Source: Alteromonas sp. KUL49
Lineage (GTDB): Bacteria > Pseudomonadota > Gammaproteobacteria > Enterobacterales > Alteromonadaceae
Length of the DNA: 64,000 nt
Reading direction: 5' to 3'
NCBI RefSeq assembly: GCF_006538345.1
Contig: NZ_BJKL01000004.1
Location: 186,001-250,000, forward strand
In this document: in pieces, positions 34,381 to 44,497 of the stretch
Position numbering within the stretch: the first letter of the stretch is position 1
Layout of the letters: every line of letters begins with the position of its first letter
The notes under the pieces: model-generated
What the model was told of the DNA's origin: nothing
Seen by the model: the letters and a program-made list of their open reading frames with translations, nothing else
Databases searched by the model: none
Translations under genes and position numbers: made by a program

Positions 34381-35493
34381 ATGACTGCATATAGGCCACT
34401 TTTTAAATACATAAAGAACCACGATGTATTATTTACAGAGCTTGCCATGATAAGAAATGGTTATGCTGAAAGTTTGGGTATGCACAATTACCAATACCAC
34501 AAGACGCCAAAATTCTTAGCGGAAGACGGTCGAAGGCTATCCATCGAGCCAGAGCGAAGTATTGTAGTGAACCATTACCGCGATTTGGCCGGAGTAAAAA
34601 CCACGCTGCAAAAAGCCATCTCAGGGTTTTACATTATCAACAACAGCGATATCGGTTTTAGATACCCTACGGCCGCTATTGCCGGAAACCAAGCCCCTTT
34701 CATCAAACGTTTCCGCTCTGAGTATTTTCATGAAGCCGATGAAAAACGGGATATTTGCCGACCGATAAACTTATCTTACGGTATCAAAAGCCGTGGTAAA
34801 GCAGACAACCGCCAAGAGTACGAAATTTGGGTTTCAGAGGATGTGTTAGAAGATAATGTATCTTCGTTGTTTTTGGATAAATATGGTGAGGACTTACCTG
34901 ACGATGTATTAGCTTTTGCCGCGCAGTCCCCGGTAGTACATGGTTGGATGGGGGTAAAACGCGCCGCCTTTGAAGCCATTTTAATCGACAAAAAAAATAT
35001 GGGTGATATCGCCATTTGTATTGGATTCTCACTAGATGCCTACAACATAGGGGCAAACCCAGATTTATCTTATTCAGAGCAAGTAGCGAGTTCAATTGCA
35101 GTTCACAACGCGGAACTTGAATGGGAAGTCATGGGTTACTTTGCTCCGGCGGGAAAAGAGATAGATCACAACACGCTTTGGCAAGCAATCGACCATGCTA
35201 TTGAAGCTATCAGTGTGCCAGTTGAAGGGATTTACAACAAACAAATCATTCCGTGTAATGAAAGCAAAACAGAGCGTATTTTATCAACTATTTCACAGTT
35301 AGGAGTTACTGACGAACAAATAGCGGACTGGAATCTAAAGCCATCGGAGTTTTTACAGACACGTAGTAAAAGCAGGCTGAAAGCTCACGACCCTACTCGC
35401 AAGGTCAACCTATTAGGAAGGCTTAACCGATTGTTTTATCAGGAGGAATACAAACTTCCGTCGTTGGCTGTCATGCACGAGTTAATTATTTAA
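34381..35493 (+). CDS. Unknown cytoplasmic protein, divergent from envelope operon
   Basis: The 370-residue protein has no signal peptide or membrane helix. It contains FKYIKNHDVLFTELAMIRN, an internal IGFRYPTAAIAGNQAPFI, VVHGWMGVKRAAFEAIL and a basic C-terminal part (QTRSKSRLKAHDPTRKVNLLGRLNRLFY). I do not recognise a family. AAGGCG lies 4 nt before the ATG. The 8-nt tail overlap with the convergent glycosidase and the shared upstream region with the envelope operon suggest it could be linked with the latter. Confidence 0.6.
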   Translation: MTAYRPLFKYIKNHDVLFTELAMIRNGYAESLGMHNYQYHKTPKFLAEDGRRLSIEPERSIVVNHYRDLAGVKTTLQKAISGFYIINNSDIGFRYPTAAIAGNQAPFIKRFRSEYFHEADEKRDICRPINLSYGIKSRGKADNRQEYEIWVSEDVLEDNVSSLFLDKYGEDLPDDVLAFAAQSPVVHGWMGVKRAAFEAILIDKKNMGDIAICIGFSLDAYNIGANPDLSYSEQVASSIAVHNAELEWEVMGYFAPAGKEIDHNTLWQAIDHAIEAISVPVEGIYNKQIIPCNESKTERILSTISQLGVTDEQIADWNLKPSEFLQTRSKSRLKAHDPTRKVNLLGRLNRLFYQEEYKLPSLAVMHELII

Positions 35494-36835
35494 TGCTAAC
35501 CAAAAAGGGAAAGTTTGCCGTACCTACTTTCCCCTTGTCATCATAAATATAAACAAATAGACGGTACTGACCTGCTACCTCTGGTGCGACGAAGCTAACA
35601 CCAACTTGATACCCTTCGGGTGCTTCGGTAAGAGTGGTCTCGCCGAATTGAACATTCAGTGTGTCAGGCTCTTTTTCAAAGGCACCGCCTTGACTCCTCA
35701 CATCGACCTCTTGAGATACCTTCCATTCAACTTCAACAAGGTCGTTGTCGTGCTCCTGAAATGACACGATAGCATTCATTTCACTACCAACTAACGCATT
35801 GAGGTTAGTGATTGCAGTACTGCCATTCAGTAAAATCTCCGACACTCTAGGCGCGTGATTTTGTGGATATTTCCCCGACCAAAACTTGGTCATTTCATCG
35901 ATTCTGGCATCGGCATTTCCGTTTTTATCGAAGAGTCCATACCACGTTGGTGTTCTTTCCTGCTTTTGCCCCCAATAAAACACAAAATGACCAATATTTT
36001 GATTAGTCTGATTATCTGCGAAAACAGATGCTAACCGGTTTGCCAAACGGTCTGCTTTCAATCCGCTAGGCTCTTCGATTTCCCTTCCCCAAGACGTAGA
36101 AGGTGTTTCCCAATGCCCTGTTGAGCCAAACTCGGTAACCATGAATGGTAAGTTCAAATTTAAGTCAGAAATAGCAGTGTTTACCGTATCTACATCGCCG
36201 TAAACTTGAACCGATAAAAAGTCTACAGAGGGTGTTCTAGCGAGCGCTGTTTTGATATGACCTTCATTCACGCCAGCAAAGCTGTAGGTTACCGGATGAT
36301 AAGGGTCAACCTCGTGAATAAATTGAATAATATCATTAATGGCGTCATACACTTTGGGGTTAACATCGGCGAGGCTACCATCATCGTTGAACAACAAATT
36401 AGGTTCGTTCGCGACTATCCAACCGAGTAAGTTGGGATGGTCTTTATAAGCCAATATTTGCGCTTTTACCCACTCAAATTGCTCGGCAACTGCGACGTCA
36501 TCGTTGTAATCAAAGTGATGCAGCTCTTTTTGCAAATCAATACCCATTAGCACCATCAAGCCATACTTTTGCGCTAACGCCAGATGAGTCACTGCATCAT
36601 TTGTTGACCAGGTTCTGAATGTATTGCCACCGGCCTCTCGAAGCGCTCTAATTTTGTTCTCGTCAGTGGTGTTCAGCCCTGCACCACGAACAGTATATGG
36701 CTGGCCATTTTTGTACAAAACAAATTCACCGTCGGCTAGATCAATCTGAACTTTACTTGGAGTCTGTTCCTGTGCATGGGCCAATTGAAGCACAAACAAC
36801 ATTGAAATCAGGTAAATGCAAATCTGTTTAGTCAT
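35486..36835 (-). CDS. Secreted glycoside hydrolase (GH2/GH5-type TIM barrel)
   Basis: The ATG at 36835 gives a 449-residue protein with a signal peptide (ICIYLISMLFVLQLAHA); a TTG 12 codons upstream is rejected. The barrel shows GAGLNTTDENKIRALREAGGNTFRTW at its entry, the acid/base motif WIVANEPN and the nucleophile motif FMVTEFGSTG, as in clan GH-A. A C-terminal beta domain (about 330-449) follows, Ig-like. It is likely an exported beta-glycanase or transglycosylase on a polysaccharide. The precise family cannot be fixed by eye. Confidence 0.75.
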   Translation of the reverse strand: MTKQICIYLISMLFVLQLAHAQEQTPSKVQIDLADGEFVLYKNGQPYTVRGAGLNTTDENKIRALREAGGNTFRTWSTNDAVTHLALAQKYGLMVLMGIDLQKELHHFDYNDDVAVAEQFEWVKAQILAYKDHPNLLGWIVANEPNLLFNDDGSLADVNPKVYDAINDIIQFIHEVDPYHPVTYSFAGVNEGHIKTALARTPSVDFLSVQVYGDVDTVNTAISDLNLNLPFMVTEFGSTGHWETPSTSWGREIEEPSGLKADRLANRLASVFADNQTNQNIGHFVFYWGQKQERTPTWYGLFDKNGNADARIDEMTKFWSGKYPQNHAPRVSEILLNGSTAITNLNALVGSEMNAIVSFQEHDNDLVEVEWKVSQEVDVRSQGGAFEKEPDTLNVQFGETTLTEAPEGYQVGVSFVAPEVAGQYRLFVYIYDDKGKVGTANFPFLVSIK

Positions 36836-36970
36836 AGGTGTTGCTTCATACTCAATGGTTGCGCATACCAATAGTTAAGTTATGCAGTTTAATCAACTAA
36901 ACATAGCCTTGGTTATAATCAAATGCCAAATTAGCCGACGAGCGTGAAAAAATTCAATGCGTCTCTGCGC

Positions 36971-37993
36971 TTAGTCTTTGCCATTGGGTGGTGTGTGGAT
37001 ATATATGGGCTCCGCCATTTTCTCTAGCCAGCGATTTTTAAGCTGGACGTTTCGCTGAATTCGACTGTCTCCCCACCCTCTGCCTTTCCACATAGGATCT
37101 GCATCCCAGTCAGCGTTTATAAAAGAGATTGCTTTAACTACATCCTTGTTTGCTTCTATGTGGTCAAAAAACAGAGAAAACCAATCAACCCAAATTAAGT
37201 TGCCATCAACCATATCCATCCAAAAACCTCGGGGTGTCACCTCAGCGGCAAATACTGGAAGGTTTTTCTCTCTTGCCAACTCGAATACTACTGGTGATCG
37301 CGTTTCATTGTGCCAATAGGAGTACCCTAGCCAATCAACGTATTCATCACCAGGCCAGTATGCGTCCCAAACGCTTCTCTCTAAGTAAAAACGAGATGCG
37401 CCCAAAACAGTGGCGAAATTACTTATGTCTTCCCGTCGCAAATGATCGACGATACGACGCCACGCGCCTTTAAAAGCCTCTGGCTCGTAGTGATTCCAAC
37501 TGCCATCAAACTCGTAACCAATGCGAAGGTAAAAGGTATGCTGGCGGTACTCTTGAATGAAATCGGCTAGCTCTTTGATTAAATGATCGTAATCACCGTT
37601 TGCTACTCGCCCCTCCTCATCTAGCTCCATAGATATAGAAAGGTGCACCAAAGTGTTTTCAAAGCCTGGAGCCTCCAAATAACAACGAAGACACATGGGT
37701 CCCGCACCCCAGCGCGTTTGGCGATTTAATCCATCAACACTGCCAATATCAAAGGAATAACCAAAGTCATTGGTTTTTCCCTCAGAGAAATAAACATAAT
37801 GAGTGATTCCAGCAGGCATACCCACATGATCAATGTAACCATCTCGCCAGACTCCATGACCACCAACGGACTTATTGTCCTGTCCAACAAATATCAGGAT
37901 TTCGTCGGTATTAGGCGTGTAGGCGTTAGCCAGCGCTGAAGAAAGTGACAAATAAAAGCACCCCACCAAAAGGCAAATGACATGTTTTGACAT
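36971..37993 (-). CDS. Secreted GH26-like glycoside hydrolase
   Basis: The 340-residue protein has a signal peptide (HVICLLVGCFYLSLSSALANA). The GH26-type acid/base glutamate lies in FYLRIGYEFDGSWNHY and the nucleophile is probably the glutamate in LPVFAAEVTPRGFW; WLGYSYWHNE is consistent. GH26 enzymes cut beta-mannan, mixed glucan or beta-1,3-xylan. It is tandem with the preceding TIM-barrel gene on the same strand but 135 nt apart. It may belong to a marine polysaccharide utilisation set. Confidence 0.75.
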   Translation of the reverse strand: MSKHVICLLVGCFYLSLSSALANAYTPNTDEILIFVGQDNKSVGGHGVWRDGYIDHVGMPAGITHYVYFSEGKTNDFGYSFDIGSVDGLNRQTRWGAGPMCLRCYLEAPGFENTLVHLSISMELDEEGRVANGDYDHLIKELADFIQEYRQHTFYLRIGYEFDGSWNHYEPEAFKGAWRRIVDHLRREDISNFATVLGASRFYLERSVWDAYWPGDEYVDWLGYSYWHNETRSPVVFELAREKNLPVFAAEVTPRGFWMDMVDGNLIWVDWFSLFFDHIEANKDVVKAISFINADWDADPMWKGRGWGDSRIQRNVQLKNRWLEKMAEPIYIHTPPNGKD

Positions 37994-38211
37994 CGTTATT
38001 CAAACCGTTTTTTTAACGAGAGAGTAACAAAATAAAAACAGGATGAAGGTGAATAGCGAAAAAAGCCTAACGAAATGGTAAAAAACATAAAACCTATCGC
38101 CTAGCTCGGCTATAGTGAGGTTTGTACGTTTAAACTCATAGTTTACTCACAAAGCTGAGTTACACTGTGCTTTAGTCAGAATTTTAAGAAGCGAATAAAT
38201 AAAAGGTTTCC

Positions 38212-38895
38212 ATGCGCAAATTATTGATTTTATTAATGGCCGGTCTTTTCTCCTCAGTTATCATCGCTCAAGATGAAGAAAGTACTGAAGAAGCTCCCAT
38301 TGAATATGGCCCGCTAGACGCTAAATACATGGGTACTCATGGCATGGTCCTAATGAATTCTGGCGGTAAATTATTTGCGTCTAATTTGACAAGCTATGAC
38401 TCACCTCACGATGTGCAATTAGTGTATCGAGTCAAAGCATCCACTTCCGCAGTCAATATAATGGTGAAAGATGCCGACTTGGTCACCATAAAACCAGAGC
38501 CATTCAATATACAGCGCCTGATGCGCGGAGAAACAATCTCGGTAATTGCCGATGTATATTTGGGACATTATGACCGCGGTGCGATGATGACTCATGAGCA
38601 AATTGAATTCAGTTTTGAAACACAACTTTACGTAAGAGAACTTACCGAACTTGCTCCGTCATCTAGGACAAAAGTTTATGATTCGATAGATATTGGTAAC
38701 GACGAACGCATTTTGATTCATCAAATTACAGAATCACCCAGTTATGATCAGCTAATTTTGCTCTACACCAACCAGACTTGCCTTACTCAGTTCAATACAT
38801 CGAGCACCATCCCTCAGCAAGGAGAGACGTTTATGGCACTCAGTATGTGCGGCCCAATGAAGCCACTTTACTACGATGCTGAAGCGCTTCAGTAA
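38212..38895 (+). CDS. Exported protein of unknown function
   Basis: The 227-residue protein has a signal peptide (LLILLMAGLFSSVIIAQ) and an acidic mature N-terminus. The body is beta-rich (MVLMNSGGKLFASNLTSYDSP, VQLVYRVKAS, GETISVIADVYLGHYDRG) with two late cysteines (TCLTQF, MCGPMKPLYY). AAAGG lies 5 nt before the ATG. No family recognised; probably periplasmic or secreted. Confidence 0.6.
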   Translation: MRKLLILLMAGLFSSVIIAQDEESTEEAPIEYGPLDAKYMGTHGMVLMNSGGKLFASNLTSYDSPHDVQLVYRVKASTSAVNIMVKDADLVTIKPEPFNIQRLMRGETISVIADVYLGHYDRGAMMTHEQIEFSFETQLYVRELTELAPSSRTKVYDSIDIGNDERILIHQITESPSYDQLILLYTNQTCLTQFNTSSTIPQQGETFMALSMCGPMKPLYYDAEALQ

Positions 38896-38970
38896 AGAAA
38901 ACCCAGTTGAGGGCACACCAATATACGATGCACTAGAGAGGGACTGGTGCCTTTTTACAGCCATTTTGCA

Positions 38971-39067
38971 AGGGAGTCATAGGCTTTCTATTGCACGCCA
39001 TTACCATCCATGGTGCTCAGCTTCGGCATCCATGCCTCAGATGGCAATAAAAAGCCTATGACTCCCT
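38971..39067. repeat. 97-bp structured intergenic repeat, copy 2
   Basis: The outer stem is AGGGAGTCATAGGCTTT (38971-38987) with AAAGCCTATGACTCCCT (39051-39067). The inner part holds CCATCCATGG and GGCATCCATGCC. Its reverse complement aligns end to end with the element at 5512-5608. It stands alone between an exported-protein gene and a BNR-protein gene; nothing else is seen in 39068-39288 apart from the latter's promoter region. Confidence 0.8.
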
Positions 39068-39288
39068 CTATGACATGTCTTACATTTTCATTACTTATCG
39101 AAATTAGCAAGACTTAAACATTTTTTAATACCTACAGTTTTTTTGATGGTTATCACAGATTTAACCGTTATATCAGCGCTCACTTTAAACTCTAATATTA
39201 GCCCTTTGGTCGTGTAAAGCATTGCAGGTTGTCACACCTAACGTTAACGTAGAAGTGATATTCTAGGGTCCACTTATTGGTAATAATA

Positions 39289-42200
39289 ATGAGAACATTT
39301 ATAAAGGCTGCGATTGCAGCGAGCATAACGCTGACATCAGCGGCTGTGTTTGCTGAATCTGACGACACGAAATTTAATAGCGCCACTTTCTCGGCAATGG
39401 AACTTCGAAACATAGGGCCAGCATATATGTCTGGTCGTATTGCAGACATTGCCGTTGATCAAAACAACCCTTCAACTTGGTACACTGCCGTTGGTTCTGG
39501 CGGAGTGTGGAAAACCGTTAACGCAGGTACTACTTGGACCCCTATCTTTGATAGCCAAGCGGTCTACTCTATCGGTGATGTAACACTAGCGCCAAGTAAC
39601 TCAAATATTGTTTGGGTAGGTACGGGTGAGAACAACGGTGGACGTCACATCAGCTTTGGTGACGGTGTATATAAATCACTTGATGGCGGCCAAACATGGA
39701 AAAACATGGGGCTAGAAAAGTCTGAGCATATCTCTGACATTATTATTCACCCTACCAATCCTGACATTGTATGGGTATCAGCTCAGGGACCACTTTGGAC
39801 TGGTGGCGGTGAACGTGGCTTGTACAAAACTACTGATGGCGGTGAGACTTGGAACCAAGTACTTACCACTGAAGACGAGTGGACCGGCGTAACTTCACTA
39901 CTTATCGACCCTCGTAACCCTGATAGACTTTACGCAGCGACATGGTCGCGCCAACGACTTATTGGTACCTACGTGGGTACCGGACCGGGCGCAGGTATTC
40001 ACATGTCTGATGATGGCGGTGAAACCTGGACAGAACTAAAAACAGGTCTTCCAACAGGCAACATGGGTAAAATCGGTATGGCGATTTCTCCGATGAATCC
40101 TGATGTCATTTACGCGACAATTGAAACAGACAATCGCGGCGGTGGCTTCTATCGCTCAGCAGACCAAGGCGCAAGTTGGACCAAAATGTCTGATGAAGTG
40201 GGCGGCGGTACTGGCCCTCACTATTATCAAGAAATCTTCGCTGACCAACATCAATTTGACCGTGTTTATATTGCCAGTAACTACAGCAAAGTGTCTGACG
40301 ACGGCGGTAAAACATGGACTCCTATCAGCACCGAACGCAAGCACGTAGACGACCATGCGATGGCCTTCCACCCTACTGACCCAGATTTTGTATTGATTGG
40401 TTCAGACGGCGGTATTTATATGTCTCATGACCGCATGGAACACTGGCGTTTCATGGCTAATCTGCCACTGACTCAGTTCTATAAGGTTGCTCCAGACGAC
40501 GGCTACCCGTTCTACACTGTGTATGCAGGTGCGCAAGACAACTCTACTCAAGGGGGTCCTTCGCGTACCATGCGTGAAGACGGCATCAAAAACAAAGATT
40601 GGTTCCTGACCCTTGGCGGCGACGGACACCAACCTGCGGTTGAGCCGGGTAACCCAAGTATTATGTACTCTCAGTGGCAGCAAGGTAACTTGATGCGTAT
40701 CGACACTACCACTCGCGAAGGAGTTTACATTAAGCCACAACCTTTACCGGGTGATCCTGCTGAGCGTCATAACTGGGATGCGCCAATCAATGTATCGGCT
40801 CATGATCCAGCGAGAATCTATCATGCATCACAACGTGTATGGCGCTCTGACGATCGCGGTGACAGCTGGACAGCAATATCAGGCGATCTCACCAAAAATG
40901 GTAACAGAATGCACACGCCTATGATGGGCAGAACCTGGTCGGTTGAAGCCGGTTGGGATATCTATGCAATGACCGAGTTTCACACCATTGCCAACTTTGC
41001 TGAAAGCCCTGTTGATGAAAATATTCTTTGGGTTGGTACTGACGACGGTTTGATTCAAGTTACCAAAGACGGTGGTAAAACGTGGAAGAAAATCGAACTT
41101 GACGATATTCGCGGTATTCCAGAAAACGCCTACGTTAACGACATTCGAGCTGATTTATTCGATCCGAACACGGTTTACGTAGCACTTGATAACCACAAGT
41201 ATGGCGACTTCAAGCCTTACCTAATTAAGTCAACTAACCTTGGCCGCAGCTGGACTTCTCTTGCTGACGACATTCCAGAGAAGCACCTGGTGTGGCGAAT
41301 TGTGCAGGATCACGTGAACAAAGACCTTATGTTCATTGGTACGGAATTCGGCATTTTCTTCACTGTTAATGGTGGTGAAAACTGGGTTGAGCTTGATGGT
41401 GGTATGCCAACCATTTCAACCCGCGACGTTCAAATTCAGCGTCGTGAAAACGACTTAGTGGCAGGTACCTTCGGCCGTGGTATCTACATTCTTGATGACT
41501 ACGCGCCTTTGCGTTCACTCACCGAAGCATCTTTTGAAGAAGAAGCACTGCTATTTGCACCTAGCCGCCCAGTGAAATGGTTTGAACTAGATAGCAATCA
41601 CAGTGATTCGGACGGTGATGATACTTACCAAGCGGAAAACCCTGAACATGGAGCTACCTTTACGTATTACTTGCAAGACAGCTTGTTGACTGCGAAAGAG
41701 CAACGTCAAAAAGCTGAAAAAGCAATGATCGAAGATGAAGAATATCCATTGTACCCAAGCTGGGAAGCCATCGAAGCAGAAAACCAAGAAGCTAAACCAG
41801 CGGTTTACTTTGAAATTCGCGATGCTGACGGCGCTTTCGTTAATCGTATTGAAGGGTCGACTAAATCAGGTCTTCACCGTGTAACGTGGGACATGAAATA
41901 CGCGAAAACCACACCGGTGACAGGCGCAGAAGGTTCAAGTTGGTTCAGTAGCACAATGACGGCGCTACCAGGTACGTATACAGCAACTATGTTCAAACGC
42001 GTAGGCACTGAAATCACTCAGCTTACAACACCGGTTGAGTTTGTACTTGAGTCGATTTATGAGGGTGCACTTGAAGGCGCTTCTAAAGAAGAGATGATGG
42101 CCTTTGGCGATGCGGTGGCAAAAGCACATAAACGCTCTACCACTACAACGAACGTGCTAAGCGACATGGAAACTACCATGGAAAACCTGCGCACTGCGAT

Positions 42201-42546
42201 TGATCGTACGCCGGGAGATATTGCACCGCTAGAAGTAGAGTTTGCTGCAATTCAAGACGAAATCAACGCCATCAAGAAAGCACTTTATGGTCTGAAATCT
42301 CGTAATCGTATGGGTATAAAGCCTGCCAATATTACAAGCAGATTAACCTATGCAACTTCAGGTTTAATGTCTTCTTACGGTCCAACTCAGCAGCATAAAG
42401 ACCAACTAGGTTATGCCAACGATGGACTCGATGATGTAAGCAAGCGCGTTAAAATGCTTCAAGAGACTACAGTACCAGCTCTGCAACAGGCTGTGATGAA
42501 CGCTGGCGGCCCTTGGACAGCAGGATTGTCTGTGATCACGGAATAA
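39289..42546 (+). CDS. Large exported sortilin/BNR-repeat protein
   Basis: The 1085-residue protein (ATG 39289; a TTG four codons upstream is rejected) has a signal peptide (AAIAASITLTSAAVFAES). It contains a series of Asp-box repeats, e.g. SLDGGQTWKN, TTDGGETWNQ, SDDGGETWTE, SADQGASWTK, SDDGGKTWTP, SDDRGDSWTA and TKDGGKTWKK, forming one or two beta-propellers over residues 30-760. A helical C-terminal region follows. Such proteins are annotated as VPS10/sortilin-like or glycosyl hydrolases of unknown substrate. Activity is not demonstrated by sequence. Confidence 0.82.
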   Translation: MRTFIKAAIAASITLTSAAVFAESDDTKFNSATFSAMELRNIGPAYMSGRIADIAVDQNNPSTWYTAVGSGGVWKTVNAGTTWTPIFDSQAVYSIGDVTLAPSNSNIVWVGTGENNGGRHISFGDGVYKSLDGGQTWKNMGLEKSEHISDIIIHPTNPDIVWVSAQGPLWTGGGERGLYKTTDGGETWNQVLTTEDEWTGVTSLLIDPRNPDRLYAATWSRQRLIGTYVGTGPGAGIHMSDDGGETWTELKTGLPTGNMGKIGMAISPMNPDVIYATIETDNRGGGFYRSADQGASWTKMSDEVGGGTGPHYYQEIFADQHQFDRVYIASNYSKVSDDGGKTWTPISTERKHVDDHAMAFHPTDPDFVLIGSDGGIYMSHDRMEHWRFMANLPLTQFYKVAPDDGYPFYTVYAGAQDNSTQGGPSRTMREDGIKNKDWFLTLGGDGHQPAVEPGNPSIMYSQWQQGNLMRIDTTTREGVYIKPQPLPGDPAERHNWDAPINVSAHDPARIYHASQRVWRSDDRGDSWTAISGDLTKNGNRMHTPMMGRTWSVEAGWDIYAMTEFHTIANFAESPVDENILWVGTDDGLIQVTKDGGKTWKKIELDDIRGIPENAYVNDIRADLFDPNTVYVALDNHKYGDFKPYLIKSTNLGRSWTSLADDIPEKHLVWRIVQDHVNKDLMFIGTEFGIFFTVNGGENWVELDGGMPTISTRDVQIQRRENDLVAGTFGRGIYILDDYAPLRSLTEASFEEEALLFAPSRPVKWFELDSNHSDSDGDDTYQAENPEHGATFTYYLQDSLLTAKEQRQKAEKAMIEDEEYPLYPSWEAIEAENQEAKPAVYFEIRDADGAFVNRIEGSTKSGLHRVTWDMKYAKTTPVTGAEGSSWFSSTMTALPGTYTATMFKRVGTEITQLTTPVEFVLESIYEGALEGASKEEMMAFGDAVAKAHKRSTTTTNVLSDMETTMENLRTAIDRTPGDIAPLEVEFAAIQDEINAIKKALYGLKSRNRMGIKPANITSRLTYATSGLMSSYGPTQQHKDQLGYANDGLDDVSKRVKMLQETTVPALQQAVMNAGGPWTAGLSVITE

Positions 42547-42583
42547 GAAGCGCAGACTATTTACTGATTTATTCAGTATAATT

Positions 42584-42615
42584 AAAACGGCAGCAATAAT
42601 GCTGCCGTTTTTTAT
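42584..42615 (+). terminator. Intrinsic terminator after BNR protein
   Basis: AAAACGGCAGC (42584-42594) pairs with GCTGCCGTTTT (42601-42611) around AATAAT, followed by T residues. Confidence 0.92.
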
Positions 42616-42643
42616 TCATAACTCGCTGTTTACTTACCCAGTA

Positions 42644-44497
42644 ATGAAAGTATTACTCCTTGCTATAACAAGCCTATTTGCTGTGCCTATTTATGCCACT
42701 GATGTTGAAAACGTCACGGTCACCTCATCGCGCCCCTACTATTACGACACGCTAGAACAGATTTTCCCGCAACAAACCTACCCCGTTGATGAAGCTGCAT
42801 TGAGTGGGTACGTTAACGACTCCTTGCTCCGCTCCCCGGTAATCAGCCTAAACGGCCAAGGTGGGCTACTGCAAAACGTGAGTGTTCGAGGATTCTCACG
42901 CTGGAGAGTCCAAACCTTGCTGGATGGCGTGCCTATCATTAGTGATCGACGAGCAGGCTCGAGCTATGGCTTTTTGCCCTCTGATTTTGTGAGTTCAATT
43001 CTTGTGTTACCCGGTGCTGCATCTACTTACTTGGGCTCAGGTGCTATCGGAGGAGCCACAGACATTCAGATTTCAAGGGCCGAGTCACCAGTGTGGAAAC
43101 TACAATGGGGCTCGAATCAGCAAAATCATGGTATTACCTACAGCGACGCTAGTGATAATACTGATTGGAAATTGACGTATCGAAAAGCGGAAAATGGCGA
43201 AGATGCGAACGGTAACACGCTCTACAATCAATTCACTCAACGCGCGCTATTTGTAAGACACAATCCAGAATCCGGCCCCGTGAATGAACTATGGTCTTTG
43301 TACTCAACAAATGACGAAGTTGGAAAATCAAGCAGCGACTTTCCCAACGACCGCATCACTATATACCCAAATTACTCACACTGGCTCGGCAAAGCTCGCT
43401 TTTCTGTTTTGAATCATAGCGGCAGCTTCTGGTGGCACCAATCTTCGCTTGAAACGTCGACACTTCGCGTAGATTCGCGAATCAATGACAGCAAAAACCA
43501 AGCATTGGACTTTGGTGCAGATATCGGAAACAAGCATTTGTTGGGCCGATGGAAGACCAATTGGCAAATAAAGGTAGCCGGCCGAGACGGCGTAAAAACC
43601 GATGAAACTGAGCGCACACTGACTGATGAACTTACTTATAAGCTGACTACACTCGACGCCACCGAATTGACTGTTAATGGCCTTTTTGACGCATCTACAA
43701 GCTTGAGCACCACAGCCCTTGCGTGGGGAATGGGCGTAAGTTGGAATCAACAAAAACAGCGCGATATCGCTATTTACGACAACAACCTCAGCGGTTTTAT
43801 TGGCCTCAGTCACCCAATAGGAAATCATTGGTTAGCGAGTGTTTATTGGTCTAGCGCGTATCGCGTCCCCTCTCTTACAGAACGTTTTTATAGGGGCGAA
43901 ACGCCTAGAGGCATTGTTATTGGCGATACCTCTCTCGACACAGAGCAAGCGAATAATGTGCAAAGCACCATTAGTTATACCAATACTCACATGCAAGGCA
44001 ACATCGAGCTTTTTCATCAACACATATCAAACTACATAGAGCGAATAGAAGTGGCTGAAGATACACTTCGATACACTAACCTTAGTAGTGCGACTATTAA
44101 CGGACTGAGTTTTGAAGTGAACTGGCAGTCTGAAGATAAACGCTGGATGGCGGGCCTAAGTGGCGCATGGATAAAAGGTCAGGATCATGCTAACAATCCA
44201 CTTCAAGATATCCCTCCGCATAAACTGCGTCTAGATATAAGTCGAACGTTTAGCAATCTACGCATCTACACCGCATTAAACTACCGCGCTGAAAAGACAA
44301 ACATAGGTGACAGCGAGAGAGAATTACGCAATGTAACTACCTTAAACGCAGGAGGAGAATGGCAAGTGTCTCAAACAACAGCTATTGGGCTGCGGTTACA
44401 AAATGTAACTAATCAAAGCTATTCCACCACCGCTGATGATCAAGCGCCTTTTGCCCTAGGGCGTAACATAGAAATGTCTTTATCGGTCTCGCTGTAG
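42644..44497 (+). CDS. TonB-dependent outer-membrane receptor
   Basis: The ATG at 42644 starts a signal peptide (KVLLLAITSLFAVPIYAT) and a 617-residue receptor. The ATG at 42599 lies in the loop of the preceding terminator and is rejected. The plug has ENVTVTSSRPYYYDTLEQ, LQNVSVRGFSRWRVQTLLDGV and LVLPGAASTYLGSGAIGGATDIQ; the barrel ends GRNIEMSLSVSL. The size fits cobalamin/siderophore-type receptors. Convergent overlap with a PepSY protein hints at iron uptake. The substrate is unknown. Confidence 0.88.
   Translation: MKVLLLAITSLFAVPIYATDVENVTVTSSRPYYYDTLEQIFPQQTYPVDEAALSGYVNDSLLRSPVISLNGQGGLLQNVSVRGFSRWRVQTLLDGVPIISDRRAGSSYGFLPSDFVSSILVLPGAASTYLGSGAIGGATDIQISRAESPVWKLQWGSNQQNHGITYSDASDNTDWKLTYRKAENGEDANGNTLYNQFTQRALFVRHNPESGPVNELWSLYSTNDEVGKSSSDFPNDRITIYPNYSHWLGKARFSVLNHSGSFWWHQSSLETSTLRVDSRINDSKNQALDFGADIGNKHLLGRWKTNWQIKVAGRDGVKTDETERTLTDELTYKLTTLDATELTVNGLFDASTSLSTTALAWGMGVSWNQQKQRDIAIYDNNLSGFIGLSHPIGNHWLASVYWSSAYRVPSLTERFYRGETPRGIVIGDTSLDTEQANNVQSTISYTNTHMQGNIELFHQHISNYIERIEVAEDTLRYTNLSSATINGLSFEVNWQSEDKRWMAGLSGAWIKGQDHANNPLQDIPPHKLRLDISRTFSNLRIYTALNYRAEKTNIGDSERELRNVTTLNAGGEWQVSQTTAIGLRLQNVTNQSYSTTADDQAPFALGRNIEMSLSVSL

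Noticed and set aside
42599..42643. Upstream ATG of the second TonB receptor
   Set aside because: It falls in the loop of the BNR-gene terminator hairpin, and the next ATG at 42644 begins a proper signal peptide.
43376..43828. 150-aa minus-strand ORF inside the second TonB receptor
   Set aside because: It is antisense to a clear receptor barrel, with no ribosome binding site or recognisable domain.
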